Assembly (NCBI GenBank): GCA_965278995.1
Contig: OZ257136.1
Span: 3,100,001 to 3,164,000 of the forward strand
Length of the DNA stretch: 64,000 nucleotides
Direction of reading: 5' to 3'
Origin: JADJYF01 sp965278995
Lineage (GTDB): Bacteria; Pseudomonadota; Gammaproteobacteria; Ga0077536
In this document: positions 18,881-27,704 of the stretch, one piece after another
Layout: the number at the start of each line of letters is the position of its first letter
Numbering within the stretch: the stretch's first letter is position 1
Position numbers and translations under genes: made by a program
Notes under the pieces: generated by a model
Databases searched by the model: none
What the model saw: the letters and a program-made list of their open reading frames with translations, nothing else
Told to the model about the DNA's origin: nothing

Positions 18881-19801
18881 ATGCCGCCAGTGACCGCTGC
18901 GACGAGTTTTCAAGCGCTTATTTTCGAGCTGCAACGCTTCTGGAGCGGCCACGGTTGCGTGATTGCGCAGCCCTATGACATGGAAATGGGTGCCGGGACC
19001 TTCCATCCAGCGACGTTTCTGCGCGCGATCGGGCCGGAACCCTGGCGGGCCGCCTACGTGCAGCCATCGCGCCGACCGACAGATGGGCGCTACGGCGAGA
19101 ACCCGAACCGGCTTCAGCACTACTACCAGTTTCAGGTCATCCTCAAACCGTCGCCGGATGACATTCAGGAACTCTACCTGGCATCGTTGCGCGCGCTCGG
19201 TTTCGACCTGGCCGTTCACGACGTGCGGTTCGTCGAGGATAACTGGGAATCGCCGACACTCGGCGCCTGGGGCCTCGGCTGGGAAGTGTGGTTGAACGGC
19301 ATGGAGATCACGCAGTTCACCTATTTCCAGCAGGTCGGTGGACTGGACTGCCGCCCGGTCTCGGGCGAGATCACTTATGGACTTGAACGTATCGCGATGT
19401 ACCTGCAGGGAGTCAATTCCGTCTACGACCTGCTGTGGACGGAATCGACTGCGGGCCGCGTGACCTATGGCGATGTCTACCATCAGAACGAAGTCGAGAT
19501 GTCGGCGTATAACTTCGAACACGCCGACGTCGCCGCACTGTTTCCCTGGTTCGATCATTGCGAAAGCGCTGCACAACGATTGATCGCGCTGAATCTGCCG
19601 CTTCCCGCCTATGAACAGATGGTCAAGGCGTCGCATACCTTCAATCTGCTCGATGCGCGACGCGCGATCTCGGTAACGGAGAGACAGCGCTACATCCTGC
19701 GCGTCCGCGCACTTGCCCGCGCCATTGCCGAGACGTACTACCAGGCCCGCGAAGCGCTGGGTTTTCCGCTCGTCGCCAGCGGTCAACGGAGTGGCGAATG
19801 A
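18881..19801 (+). CDS. glyQ: Glycine--tRNA ligase alpha subunit
   Basis: Catalytic alpha subunit of the heterotetrameric glycyl-tRNA synthetase, activating glycine with ATP. The 306 residues contain the family hallmarks FQALIFELQRFWSGHGCVIA, GAGTFHPATFLRAIGPEPW and ENPNRLQHYYQFQVILKPSP. Its last codons overlap the glyS start by 4 bp (ATGA). Identity is certain. Confidence 0.98.
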   Translation: MPPVTAATSFQALIFELQRFWSGHGCVIAQPYDMEMGAGTFHPATFLRAIGPEPWRAAYVQPSRRPTDGRYGENPNRLQHYYQFQVILKPSPDDIQELYLASLRALGFDLAVHDVRFVEDNWESPTLGAWGLGWEVWLNGMEITQFTYFQQVGGLDCRPVSGEITYGLERIAMYLQGVNSVYDLLWTESTAGRVTYGDVYHQNEVEMSAYNFEHADVAALFPWFDHCESAAQRLIALNLPLPAYEQMVKASHTFNLLDARRAISVTERQRYILRVRALARAIAETYYQAREALGFPLVASGQRSGE

Positions 19802-21876
19802 GCGGGCGCGCCACGCTGTTAATTGAACTCGGCACGGAAGAACTGCCGCCACGGGCGCTGCTCAAGCTGTCGCAATCCTTTGCCGCGGGCTTCGAGTCCG
19901 CGCTGAAAAGCGCTGACTTTCCGTTTGGCACCGTGACCGCGTATGCGACGCCGCGGCGTCTCGCGCTCAGCATCAGTGAGGTCGGGCCCGAACAACCGGA
20001 TCGCCGCGAACAGCGGCGCGGACCGGCGCTCGCTGCCGCGTTCGACGCCAGCGGCGCGCCGACCAAAGCTGCCGCTGGCTTTGCGCGCTCCTGCGGCGTC
20101 GAGCCTGCTGCGCTCGGGCGCCTCAAAACCGCCGAGGGCGAATGGCTGGTGTTCGAGCAACGCGTGCCCGGTCGGCCGCTCGCCGACGTGCTTGCCGCTA
20201 TGGTCGAGACTGCGCTGGCGGGTTTGCCGATCCCGAAACGCATGCGGTGGGGCGCACGCAGCGCCGAATTCGTCCGCCCGGTGCACTGGCTGGTCATGCT
20301 GCACGGGGCCGACATCGTGCCGGGTGTCGTGCTGGGTCTGACGGCAGGACGCGTGACCCGCGGACACCGCTTTCATCATCCGGAACCCATCGTCATCCCG
20401 ACCGCTGACTCATACACTGCCCTGCTGGCCGAGCCTGGCCATGTCATCGCTGCTTTCGATGACCGTCGCACTCGCGTGCGAACGCTCGCCGAGACGCTCG
20501 CCGCAACGACCGGTGAGCAGGCGGTGATCGACGACGCGCTGCTCGACGAAGTCACTGCCCTGGTCGAATGGCCGGTGCCGATAGCCGGTACTTTCGATGC
20601 GCATTTTCTCGAGTTGCCGCCCGAAGTTCTGATCGCGACGATGCAGGACCATCAGAAATATTTTCCGGTGTGCGGCGCCGACGGCCATCTGACAAATCGC
20701 TTCATAACGATGAGCAATCTGGACAGCCGCGACCCTGAGCAAGTCCGTCGCGGCAACGAACGCGTGATCCGACCGCGACTGAGTGATGCAGATTTTTTCT
20801 ATCGCAGCGATCGCCGGCAGCCGCTGGAAGCGCAGTACACGCGACTCGCCGGCATGCTGTTCGAAAAACGACTCGGTTCGCTGCAGGACAAAACCGCCAG
20901 AACGGAAGTCCTGGCGCGCCAACTGGCGCCGGCTTTCGGTGCCGATGTCGAGGGAAGCGTGCGCGCCGCACATCTGGCACGTTGCGACCTGCTGACCGCC
21001 ATGGTTGGCGAGTTTCCCGAATTGCAGGGCACCATGGGCCGCTACTACGCACTCGCCGACGGCGAATCGACAGCGGTCGCCACGGCCGTCGGCGAGTTTT
21101 ACCGACCACGCTTCGCCGGCGACGACATTCCGGCCAGCGCACTCGGCCGCTGTGTAGCGGTGTGCGACAAACTCGACACCCTGATCGGCATTTTTGGCAT
21201 CGGATCGGTACCGACGGGTGATCGCGACCCGTTCGCGCTCAGACGCGCAGCGATCGGCGTGCTGCGGATCCTGATCGAAGGCGAAGTCGAACTTGATCTG
21301 GTCGAAGCGCTGGAGGCGGCTGCGGCAACGCATGCCGATAACGCGCTCGACAGCGGTGCCGCAGCGTTGGTTCTCACATTCATGCGTGAACGGATGCGCG
21401 GCTATTACCTGGACCGCGGCATACCGGCGGATGTCTGCGCGGCGGTTTTCGCCGCGGAGCCGGGCGCTCCACTCGACGTCGATCGTCGTTTGGCGGCGGT
21501 ACAGCGGTTTCGGGCACTGGATGCAGCGGTAGCACTAGCAGCCGCCAACAAACGCATCAGCAACATTCTGCGCAAGGTTGACGGCGAACTGTCGCAGCAG
21601 GTCGATCCGGCTCTGCTGGTCGAACCAGCCGAGCGGGCACTGCATGCCAGCGTCGCGGCGCTCGCCCCGCTCGCCGCCGCCGACTTCGAGGCGCGCGAAT
21701 ACGGCGCTTATCTCGCACGACTCGCACCGCTGCGCGTGCCGGTAGACGCTTTCTTCGATGCTGTCATGGTCATGGCCGAGGATTCGCAGCTGCGTGCCAA
21801 CCGTCTCGCCCTGCTCGCCCAACTGCATTCGCTGTTCACCCGCGTTGCAGATATCGGCCGTCTGCACGAGCACTGA
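19798..21876 (+). CDS. glyS: Glycine--tRNA ligase beta subunit
   Basis: Beta subunit that binds tRNA-Gly. The 692 residues match the family (E. coli 689). N-terminal LLIELGTEELPPRALLKLSQ, central MQDHQKYFPVCG and a C-terminal anticodon-binding DALR-like region (LAAANKRISNILRKV) are visible. It overlaps glyQ and is followed 9 bp later by gmhB, so these genes are likely cotranscribed. Confidence 0.98.
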   Translation: MSGRATLLIELGTEELPPRALLKLSQSFAAGFESALKSADFPFGTVTAYATPRRLALSISEVGPEQPDRREQRRGPALAAAFDASGAPTKAAAGFARSCGVEPAALGRLKTAEGEWLVFEQRVPGRPLADVLAAMVETALAGLPIPKRMRWGARSAEFVRPVHWLVMLHGADIVPGVVLGLTAGRVTRGHRFHHPEPIVIPTADSYTALLAEPGHVIAAFDDRRTRVRTLAETLAATTGEQAVIDDALLDEVTALVEWPVPIAGTFDAHFLELPPEVLIATMQDHQKYFPVCGADGHLTNRFITMSNLDSRDPEQVRRGNERVIRPRLSDADFFYRSDRRQPLEAQYTRLAGMLFEKRLGSLQDKTARTEVLARQLAPAFGADVEGSVRAAHLARCDLLTAMVGEFPELQGTMGRYYALADGESTAVATAVGEFYRPRFAGDDIPASALGRCVAVCDKLDTLIGIFGIGSVPTGDRDPFALRRAAIGVLRILIEGEVELDLVEALEAAAATHADNALDSGAAALVLTFMRERMRGYYLDRGIPADVCAAVFAAEPGAPLDVDRRLAAVQRFRALDAAVALAAANKRISNILRKVDGELSQQVDPALLVEPAERALHASVAALAPLAAADFEAREYGAYLARLAPLRVPVDAFFDAVMVMAEDSQLRANRLALLAQLHSLFTRVADIGRLHEH

Positions 21877-21885
21877 TCAAGCCAC

Positions 21886-22428
21886 ATGCGTACGCTGCTG
21901 CTCGATCGCGACGGCGTCATCAATGTCGATTCGCCGAGATACATCCGCTCCGCCGATGACTGGCAACCCGTGCCCGGAAGCCTCGCCGCGATCGCCCGAG
22001 CACAGCATGCCGGCTGGCGCATCATCGTCGTCAGCAATCAATCCGGTATTGGTCGCGGCCTGTACGATATCGCCGCTTTGAACGGTATCCATCGCCGGTT
22101 GACCGATGAGCTTGCGTTGCTTGGTGCGCACGTCGACGCATTTTTCTTCTGCCCACACACGCCTGACGATGGCTGCGAATGCCGCAAGCCGCAGGCCGGC
22201 CTGCTGCGCACGATCCAGCGCCGGCTGGCGCTCGACTGGAACAAGACGCTGCTGGTCGGCGACAAGTTGAGCGATGCCGAGGCGGCCCGCAGCGCCGGCG
22301 TGCGTGCAGTCCTGGTACAAAGCGGTCTCGAAAGGCCTGATGCGAGCGCTGCGGCAGCGCTCGGGGTGACGACGATTTATGCTGATCTGGACGCTGTCGT
22401 CGACGATCTTCTGAGCATGCCGACATGA
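21886..22428 (+). CDS. gmhB: D-glycero-beta-D-manno-heptose-1,7-bisphosphate 7-phosphatase
   Basis: HAD-superfamily phosphatase of ADP-heptose synthesis for the LPS inner core. Catalytic DRDGVIN (residues 7-13), VVSNQSGIGRG, the zinc-binding CPHTPDDGCECRKP that marks GmhB, and GDKLSDAEAA near the end are all present. 180 residues, usual length. Its stop overlaps the plsC start by 4 bp (ATGA). The order glyQS-gmhB-plsC is common in gammaproteobacteria. Confidence 0.95.
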   Translation: MRTLLLDRDGVINVDSPRYIRSADDWQPVPGSLAAIARAQHAGWRIIVVSNQSGIGRGLYDIAALNGIHRRLTDELALLGAHVDAFFFCPHTPDDGCECRKPQAGLLRTIQRRLALDWNKTLLVGDKLSDAEAARSAGVRAVLVQSGLERPDASAAAALGVTTIYADLDAVVDDLLSMPT

Positions 22429-23174
22429 GCCTGGCCGCGTTTCGCTCGGTGTTGTTCTACGCCGGTCTGCTGCCGCTGACAGTCGTCTTCAGCTTCATCG
22501 GTATCGCCATCCTGCCGCTCCCGCGCCCGTGGCGTTATGCCGTTATCACGCGCTGGTCAGCGTTGACGATTGCCTGGCTCAAGCTTGCCTGTGGACTGGG
22601 ATGGCGCGTCAGCGGGCGCGAACATATTCCAGCGCAACCCGGCGTCATCATGAGCAAACATCAATCGGCCTGGGAGACCATCGCCCTGCAGCTCATTTTC
22701 CCGCGTCAATCTCAAGTTCTGAAACGCGAGCTGTTATACGTGCCGTTTTTCGGCTGGGGCATGGCGAGCCTGAATCCGATAGCCATCGACCGCAAAGCCG
22801 GTACCAGAGCGCTGCGTACGGTGCTAAAAGCCGGTGCCGAACGTATCCGTGACGGCTGGTGGGTGGTGCTGTTTCCGGAAGGAACGCGTATTCCTGTCGG
22901 TCAGCGTGGGCGCTATACGCAGACCGGTGCCGCACTCGCACTGGCCTGCGAGACGCACGTCGTGCCGGTCGCCCACAACGCGGGCGTGTTCTGGGCGCGC
23001 AATGCCATGACCAAACATGCCGGAACGGTCGATGTCGTCATCGGTGCGCCGATAGCGACACAGGGACGGACTGCGCGCGAGATCATGCGCGAAGTCGAAG
23101 ACTGGATCGAGGCGACCTGCGCGCAGCTGCCTGACCGACCAGCGCAGCGAGACCCGTTGCCCCGAGCAGGATAG
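22425..23174 (+). CDS. plsC: 1-acyl-sn-glycerol-3-phosphate acyltransferase
   Basis: Acylates lysophosphatidic acid to phosphatidic acid at the inner membrane. The 249 residues have an N-terminal hydrophobic segment (LLPLTVVFSFIGIAILPLP), the catalytic block SKHQSAWET (H-X4-E, a common variant of H-X4-D), and FPEGTR. The last 92 bp overlap the 3' end of the convergent PEP-CTERM gene, an unusually long overlap between two plausible genes. Confidence 0.93.
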   Translation: MSLAAFRSVLFYAGLLPLTVVFSFIGIAILPLPRPWRYAVITRWSALTIAWLKLACGLGWRVSGREHIPAQPGVIMSKHQSAWETIALQLIFPRQSQVLKRELLYVPFFGWGMASLNPIAIDRKAGTRALRTVLKAGAERIRDGWWVVLFPEGTRIPVGQRGRYTQTGAALALACETHVVPVAHNAGVFWARNAMTKHAGTVDVVIGAPIATQGRTAREIMREVEDWIEATCAQLPDRPAQRDPLPRAG

Positions 23175-24048
23175 CCGGTGGCAGCGGTACCGGCGTCGGC
23201 GAGAGGACAAACAGCGTCGGACCGGTCTCGGCAACGACGTAGATATTGCCGTCGAAATCGATCGTCACGCCTTCCGCATCGCTCGCCAGCGCAGCGAAAT
23301 CAAAGCTGCTCAGGATCGCGCCACTGCGGTTGACCTCCAGCAGCAATGCCGATTCCTGGCTGTAGATCAGCAGGTGGTCTTCGTCCATACCGCCGAGCAG
23401 CCCCGGTACTGTCGCCAATACCTGGATGTCGGATAGATCGAGAACACCGAGCGCAGGGGTAAACAGCGCCGTCGTGGTCGCCGCGCCAGGAGCCCCGAAA
23501 GTGATGGTGTGCTCATCGACGGCCTGCGGTGAACGCTCTTTCACGGTGACGAAACGCCCGTTGCGCGGATCGTAGGAAATACCTTCGATGCCGATGTTGC
23601 CGACGGTACTGCCGAGATCGACATTCAGTGCTGCCGCGCGACTGACGCTCCCACCCGCTGTGTAGCTCACGCGGTAAGCGTCGCGGAGACGTTCCTCGGT
23701 CAGTACGAATTCACCGTTGCCGATGTAGGTCAGCCCCTCGGTATCATCGAAACCGGTCAAAGTCATGATGCCAAGCTGAACTCCCGTCTTCGAGACTTCG
23801 ACCAGCGCATCGCCTTCGTCGCCGAGTACAAACAGGCTGTCACGATCCCAGTTATAGGTAACTGCTGACGCTTCCGCTGCGCTGACCGATGGCAAGACAA
23901 AAGTGCCGGTCAAAGAATAAGCGGACAGATCGAATGCAACTGGCGCTGCGGCAACGGACAGTGGCACCAAGCTTATTGCTGCGGCCACTGCGACTAGCGT
24001 GACGATTTCGCACAGGCTCTGGCTGTGCGAATTGACTTGCGACATCAT
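23083..24048 (-). CDS. SdiA-regulated-like beta-propeller protein with PEP-CTERM tail
   Basis: Secreted protein of 321 residues starting at the ATG at 24048 (GAGGTG upstream; an in-frame GTG at 24057 is possible). A signal peptide (IVTLVAVAAAISLVPLSVAA) is followed by an SdiA-regulated/esterase-like phytase type propeller (YNWDRDSLFVLGDEGDALVE, DDTEGLTYIGNGEFVLTEER, SDAEGVTIDFDGNIYVVAE). The C terminus has VPLPPAILLGATGLAALVG followed by an Arg-rich tail, a PEP-CTERM-type sorting signal cut by an exosortase. Substrate unknown. The tail overlaps plsC on the other strand. Confidence 0.85.
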   Translation of the reverse strand: MMSQVNSHSQSLCEIVTLVAVAAAISLVPLSVAAAPVAFDLSAYSLTGTFVLPSVSAAEASAVTYNWDRDSLFVLGDEGDALVEVSKTGVQLGIMTLTGFDDTEGLTYIGNGEFVLTEERLRDAYRVSYTAGGSVSRAAALNVDLGSTVGNIGIEGISYDPRNGRFVTVKERSPQAVDEHTITFGAPGAATTTALFTPALGVLDLSDIQVLATVPGLLGGMDEDHLLIYSQESALLLEVNRSGAILSSFDFAALASDAEGVTIDFDGNIYVVAETGPTLFVLSPTPVPLPPAILLGATGLAALVGQAAARRSPRSSLRLRA

Positions 24049-24064
24049 ACGGCGCACCTCATTG

Positions 24065-24095
24065 CGCGTCGGGCCCGACAGCGGACCCCGACGCG
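24065..24095. other. Stem-loop between the two PEP-CTERM genes
   Basis: Perfect 9-bp inverted repeat CGCGTCGGG (24065-24073) and CCCGACGCG (24087-24095) with a 13-base loop. It lies after the stop of the upstream PEP-CTERM gene and just before the next one on the minus strand. It may attenuate or terminate transcription between them, but no T tract follows. Confidence 0.4.
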
Positions 24096-24132
24096 GGACT
24101 TACAAGCTTTGACGGCCTGGATTGACGACGAA

Positions 24133-24783
24133 CTAACTGGCGCGCCGACGCCGGCCCAGCAGCGCGACGATAGCCGGGCTCATCAGCCAGACGGCCGCAG
24201 GTACCGGCACGACGTATGAACCAGGACTGCCGAGTTCGCCAGCGAGGGAGAAGTACGCACCGTCGGCATTACCGGCTGTCGAGAATTCCCACTGATGGGG
24301 ATCGTTCGCGCCGAGCGCCGCTGAACTCAGCGGGCGACCGCTGATGTCCTGGGTACGAATCGTGCCGGGAAACGCTACATCACCGTAACTCAATCGATCG
24401 GCCAGAGTGTTGGTCGCATCAAACAAATTGATCTGGTCGGCCCGACCAAGATTGTTGGTGTAACCGCCCAGTACTTTGACGCCCGCCGGCAGCGCCCACG
24501 ACAGTCGAAAATTCGCTTCGGTGTCTTCCGTGATAACGACCGACTCACCATCACCGACCAAACCGAACCCGCTCAGGCTGAATACGCCCGGTAGTGCCGA
24601 GTCATCGTCGTAACTCCAGCCGGTGAAATCGACGGCTGCGCCGCTCAGATTGGTGAATTCGACGAATTCGGCCGCGCCGTTGTACATCCACTCGGTGATG
24701 TGAACGCCGAGCGCCGAAGCCGGGGCAGCGACGAACAAACTGCCTGCGGCAATTGCGACACCGAAGAACCTGGATTGCTTCAT
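24133..24783 (-). CDS. Lamin-tail-like domain protein with PEP-CTERM tail
   Basis: Secreted protein of 216 residues, started at the ATG at 24783 because GGGAGG lies about 9 bases upstream. Signal peptide FFGVAIAAGSLFVAAPASAL, then an LTD-like beta sandwich (VHITEWMYNGAAEFVEFTNL, VDFTGWSYDDDSA). The C terminus VPVPAAVWLMSPAIVALLG plus RRRR is a classical PEP-CTERM anchor. It is the upstream neighbour of another PEP-CTERM gene. No exosortase gene is in the window. Likely displayed or released with exopolysaccharide; function unknown. Confidence 0.87.
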   Translation of the reverse strand: MKQSRFFGVAIAAGSLFVAAPASALGVHITEWMYNGAAEFVEFTNLSGAAVDFTGWSYDDDSALPGVFSLSGFGLVGDGESVVITEDTEANFRLSWALPAGVKVLGGYTNNLGRADQINLFDATNTLADRLSYGDVAFPGTIRTQDISGRPLSSAALGANDPHQWEFSTAGNADGAYFSLAGELGSPGSYVVPVPAAVWLMSPAIVALLGRRRRAS

Positions 24784-25064
24784 TTGAGATGTCCCTCCCG
24801 AGGACCGGCGCATACCGACCGACGTTTTGGTGTTCGGTATCGCGCCATTGCGACTGTGTTGTTTGACCTGGGTCAGTGCGACCCGATGGCCTGCAGGGCA
24901 GGCACCGCGACTTGCCACACTGGCTCGGATGACAATGCCACCGAGACGTGACGTTGCCGTGATCGGGAAGTGGCAATTCGATGTCGATTCAATGAAGGTG
25001 AGGTGGCACCGGGCGCTCGGCAACCCGTATCATGGCGCCAGCAGATTTCAGGATCGGATGCCGC

Positions 25065-26075
25065 ATGAGCTACAGCAGCCTTACCCGTTTCCCCGCCACG
25101 CGGTTGCGCCGACTGCGCAGCGACGAGTTCGTCCGCCGACTGGTCCGAGAGCACCGCCTGAGCTGCGACGACCTGATTGCGCCGCTGTTCGTCATCGAGG
25201 GTGAAGGCGAGCAACAGGCGGTCGCCAGCATGCCGGGGGTCATTCGTCGCAGTATCGACCGGCTGATCGAGCATGCCCGTCACCTGCATGGACTCGGCAT
25301 TCCCGCTGTCGCGTTGTTTCCGGTCACGCCGGAAGCGAAGAAGACCGCCGACGGACGCGAATCCTGCAATCCCGACGGCCTCACGCAACGTGCCATCCGC
25401 CAATTGAAAGACGCCTTGCCCGACCTCGGCGTCATCTGCGATATCGCGCTCGACCCGTTCACGACTCACGGTCACGACGGCGTGCTTGGTCCGTACGGCG
25501 AAATAGCGAACGATGCCACGCTCGAAGTCCTCGTCGAACAGGCGCTCGTACAGGCACGCGCCGGGGTCGACATCGTGGCGCCTTCAGACATGATGGATGG
25601 GCGCATCGGCGCAATCCGTGGTGCGCTCGAGGCCGCCGGCTACCCCAATGTGAAGATCCTGTCTTACGCGGCGAAATACGCTTCAGCTTTCTATGGGCCT
25701 TTCCGCGACGCCGTCGGCTCGAGCGCAAGTCTCGGTAAGCGCGGTAAGCAAACCTATCAGATGGATCCGGGTAACAGCGAAGAAGCGCTGCGCGAAGTAG
25801 CGCTCGATATTGCCGAAGGGGCCGACATGGTCATGGTCAAACCAGGCATGCCATATCTGGATGTCGTGCAGCGGGTCAAAGCCGAGTTCCGCATGCCGAC
25901 GTTCGTCTATCAGGTCAGCGGAGAATACGCGATGCTGAAAGCCGTCGCTGCCGCGGGCTGGCTGGAAGAAAAAGCGATCGTGCTCGAGGTGTTGACCGCA
26001 TTCAAACGCGCCGGCGCCGACGGCGTGCTGACCTATTTCGCCGAAGACGCCGCCGGCTGGTTAAGCCGCGGCTGA
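25065..26075 (+). CDS. hemB: Delta-aminolevulinic acid dehydratase (porphobilinogen synthase)
   Basis: Condenses two 5-aminolevulinate molecules to porphobilinogen in haem synthesis. The start at 25065 (MSYSSLTRFPATRLRRLRSD, 336 residues) follows CAGGAT. Schiff-base lysines lie in YAAKYASAFYGPF and MVKPGMPYLD. The metal region reads CDIALDPFTTHGHDG, with Asp/Ala in place of the cysteine triad, so this is the Mg-dependent, zinc-free type seen in Pseudomonas. Divergent from the PEP-CTERM gene. Confidence 0.97.
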   Translation: MSYSSLTRFPATRLRRLRSDEFVRRLVREHRLSCDDLIAPLFVIEGEGEQQAVASMPGVIRRSIDRLIEHARHLHGLGIPAVALFPVTPEAKKTADGRESCNPDGLTQRAIRQLKDALPDLGVICDIALDPFTTHGHDGVLGPYGEIANDATLEVLVEQALVQARAGVDIVAPSDMMDGRIGAIRGALEAAGYPNVKILSYAAKYASAFYGPFRDAVGSSASLGKRGKQTYQMDPGNSEEALREVALDIAEGADMVMVKPGMPYLDVVQRVKAEFRMPTFVYQVSGEYAMLKAVAAAGWLEEKAIVLEVLTAFKRAGADGVLTYFAEDAAGWLSRG

Positions 26076-26079
26076 TATA

Positions 26080-26240
26080 AGGACCCTGGTCAGAATTAGC
26101 TGGTCAACACCGAGGGGGTTCCTGAGCGGTTGCTGCAAGGCGCGTTTCGCCGGCAATAGCGGGGCTATTGCCAAGAAATGCAACGCCGCAGCGACTGCTC
26201 AGGAACAGCCGAATGTACAGCTAATTCTGACCAGGGTCCT
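26080..26240. repeat. 161-bp palindromic intergenic element
   Basis: The ends are a perfect 23-bp inverted repeat (26080-26102 and 26218-26240) beginning AGGACCCTGGTC. The arms stay complementary with mismatches to a central GCAATAGCGGGGCTATTGC at about 26152-26170, so the whole block can fold into one hairpin. It has no ORF and begins 5 bp after the hemB stop, before the convergent ntrC. It resembles a MITE or REP-like palindrome. The end motif AGGACCCTGGTC recurs at 52404-52415. Confidence 0.8.
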
Positions 26241-26291
26241 AAGCAGTCGGTGCGAGTCCGCTGCCCCGTCAACGCGCAGCGCACGCAGCAC

Positions 26292-27704
26292 TCAGACGTC
26301 CAGATCGAGTTCCTTGATTTTACGTGTCAGCGTGTTGCGCCCCCAACCCAGCAGTTTCGCCGCTTCCTGGCGGCGGCCACGCGTCGCGTTCAGCGCAACC
26401 TGAATCATCGTCGCCTCGAACCGCGGCATCGCGGTTTCCAGTATCGGGCTCTGGCCGCTGCGCGCATGTCGCTCGGCCCAATGGCGCAATGCGGTTTCCC
26501 AGTCGGCCTCGCCGTTATGCTCGCGCACGCTGTCTGCCGTCAGCAGCTCGTGAGGAAGGTCGTCGACATCGATTTCACGCGAAGGCGCCATGATCATGAC
26601 GCGACGACACACGTTTTCGAGCTGGCGCACATTACCCGGCCAGTCGAATTTGCGCATGACTTCCAGTGCCCGCGGCGTCAGACGCTTGGAATCGACCTGC
26701 AGTTCGGCGGCAGTTGTACGCAGAAAGTGTTCAGCCAGCGCTTCCAGATCGTCCGGCCGCTCGCGCAGCGAGGGCAGCTCGAGCCGGATCACATTCAGGC
26801 GATGGAATAGATCTTCGCGGAAATCGCCGGCCCGCACGCGTTCTTCCAGATGCTGATGTGTCGCCGCGATCACGCGGACATCGACACGTACCGGTTCGTG
26901 GCCGCCGACGCGATAGAACTGACCGTCAGCGAGCACCCGCAGCAGGCGGGTCTGCAGTTCGGACGGCATGTCCCCGATCTCGTCCAGAAACAGCGTTCCT
27001 GCATTGGCCTGCTCGAAACGGCCGATGCGCTGCGCCGTAGCGCCGGTGAACGCGCCTTTCTCATGACCGAACAGCTCGGATTCAAGCAGGTCGCGCGGTA
27101 TAGCTGCGGTATTCAGCGCAATGAACGGCATCGTCGACCGCGGGCTGTGTCGATGCAATGCACGTGCAACGAGTTCCTTGCCGCTGCCGGATTCGCCAGT
27201 CAGAAGGACCGTCATGTTGGAATTCGAGAGGCGGCCGATGGCGCGAAATACTTCCTGCATCGCGGCCGACGAGCCGATGATTTCAGCGACTTCTGCAGTT
27301 TCGACCGGCGGCTCGACAAAATTCGGATCTTCAGCCGATTTGCGCAGTGCCCGACGGACGATGGAGATTACGTCATCGACATCGAAAGGCTTCGGCAGGT
27401 ACTCGAATGCGCCACCACGAAACGCCGCGACAGCACGATCGAGATCGGCATATGCGGTCATGATGATCACTGGCAGGGTTGGATGTGCGGACTGCACCGA
27501 CTGCAATAACGCCAGCCCATCCGTTCCCGGCATGCGTATATCGGTAATGATGACGTCCGGTTCGACTTTACCGAGACGCGCGAGGACCTTGTCCGCCGTG
27601 TCGAAGCTGCGCGTGGTGATGTGGTCTTTTTCCAGGGCGCGTTCCAGTACCCAGCGGATCGCTCGATCATCATCGACGATCCACACTTCATGTTCCCTGT
27701 TCAT
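26292..27704 (-). CDS. glnG: Nitrogen regulation response regulator NtrC
   Basis: Sigma-54 enhancer-binding activator. 470 residues: receiver domain with DDD acidic pocket (VWIVDDDRA) and phospho-acceptor Asp in VIITDIRMPG; AAA+ domain with Walker A GESGSGKE, the sigma-54 contact motif GAFTGA and LDEIGDMP; C-terminal Fis-type helix-turn-helix (GRRQEAAKLLGWGRNTLTRK). The start overlaps the ntrB stop by one base, so the pair is coupled. Its probable target sites lie before glnA at 31233-31280. Confidence 0.97.
   Translation of the reverse strand: MNREHEVWIVDDDRAIRWVLERALEKDHITTRSFDTADKVLARLGKVEPDVIITDIRMPGTDGLALLQSVQSAHPTLPVIIMTAYADLDRAVAAFRGGAFEYLPKPFDVDDVISIVRRALRKSAEDPNFVEPPVETAEVAEIIGSSAAMQEVFRAIGRLSNSNMTVLLTGESGSGKELVARALHRHSPRSTMPFIALNTAAIPRDLLESELFGHEKGAFTGATAQRIGRFEQANAGTLFLDEIGDMPSELQTRLLRVLADGQFYRVGGHEPVRVDVRVIAATHQHLEERVRAGDFREDLFHRLNVIRLELPSLRERPDDLEALAEHFLRTTAAELQVDSKRLTPRALEVMRKFDWPGNVRQLENVCRRVMIMAPSREIDVDDLPHELLTADSVREHNGEADWETALRHWAERHARSGQSPILETAMPRFEATMIQVALNATRGRRQEAAKLLGWGRNTLTRKIKELDLDV

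Noticed and set aside
18845..19852. 335-codon minus-strand frame opposite glyQ
   Set aside because: Shadow frame; glyQ on the plus strand is unambiguous.
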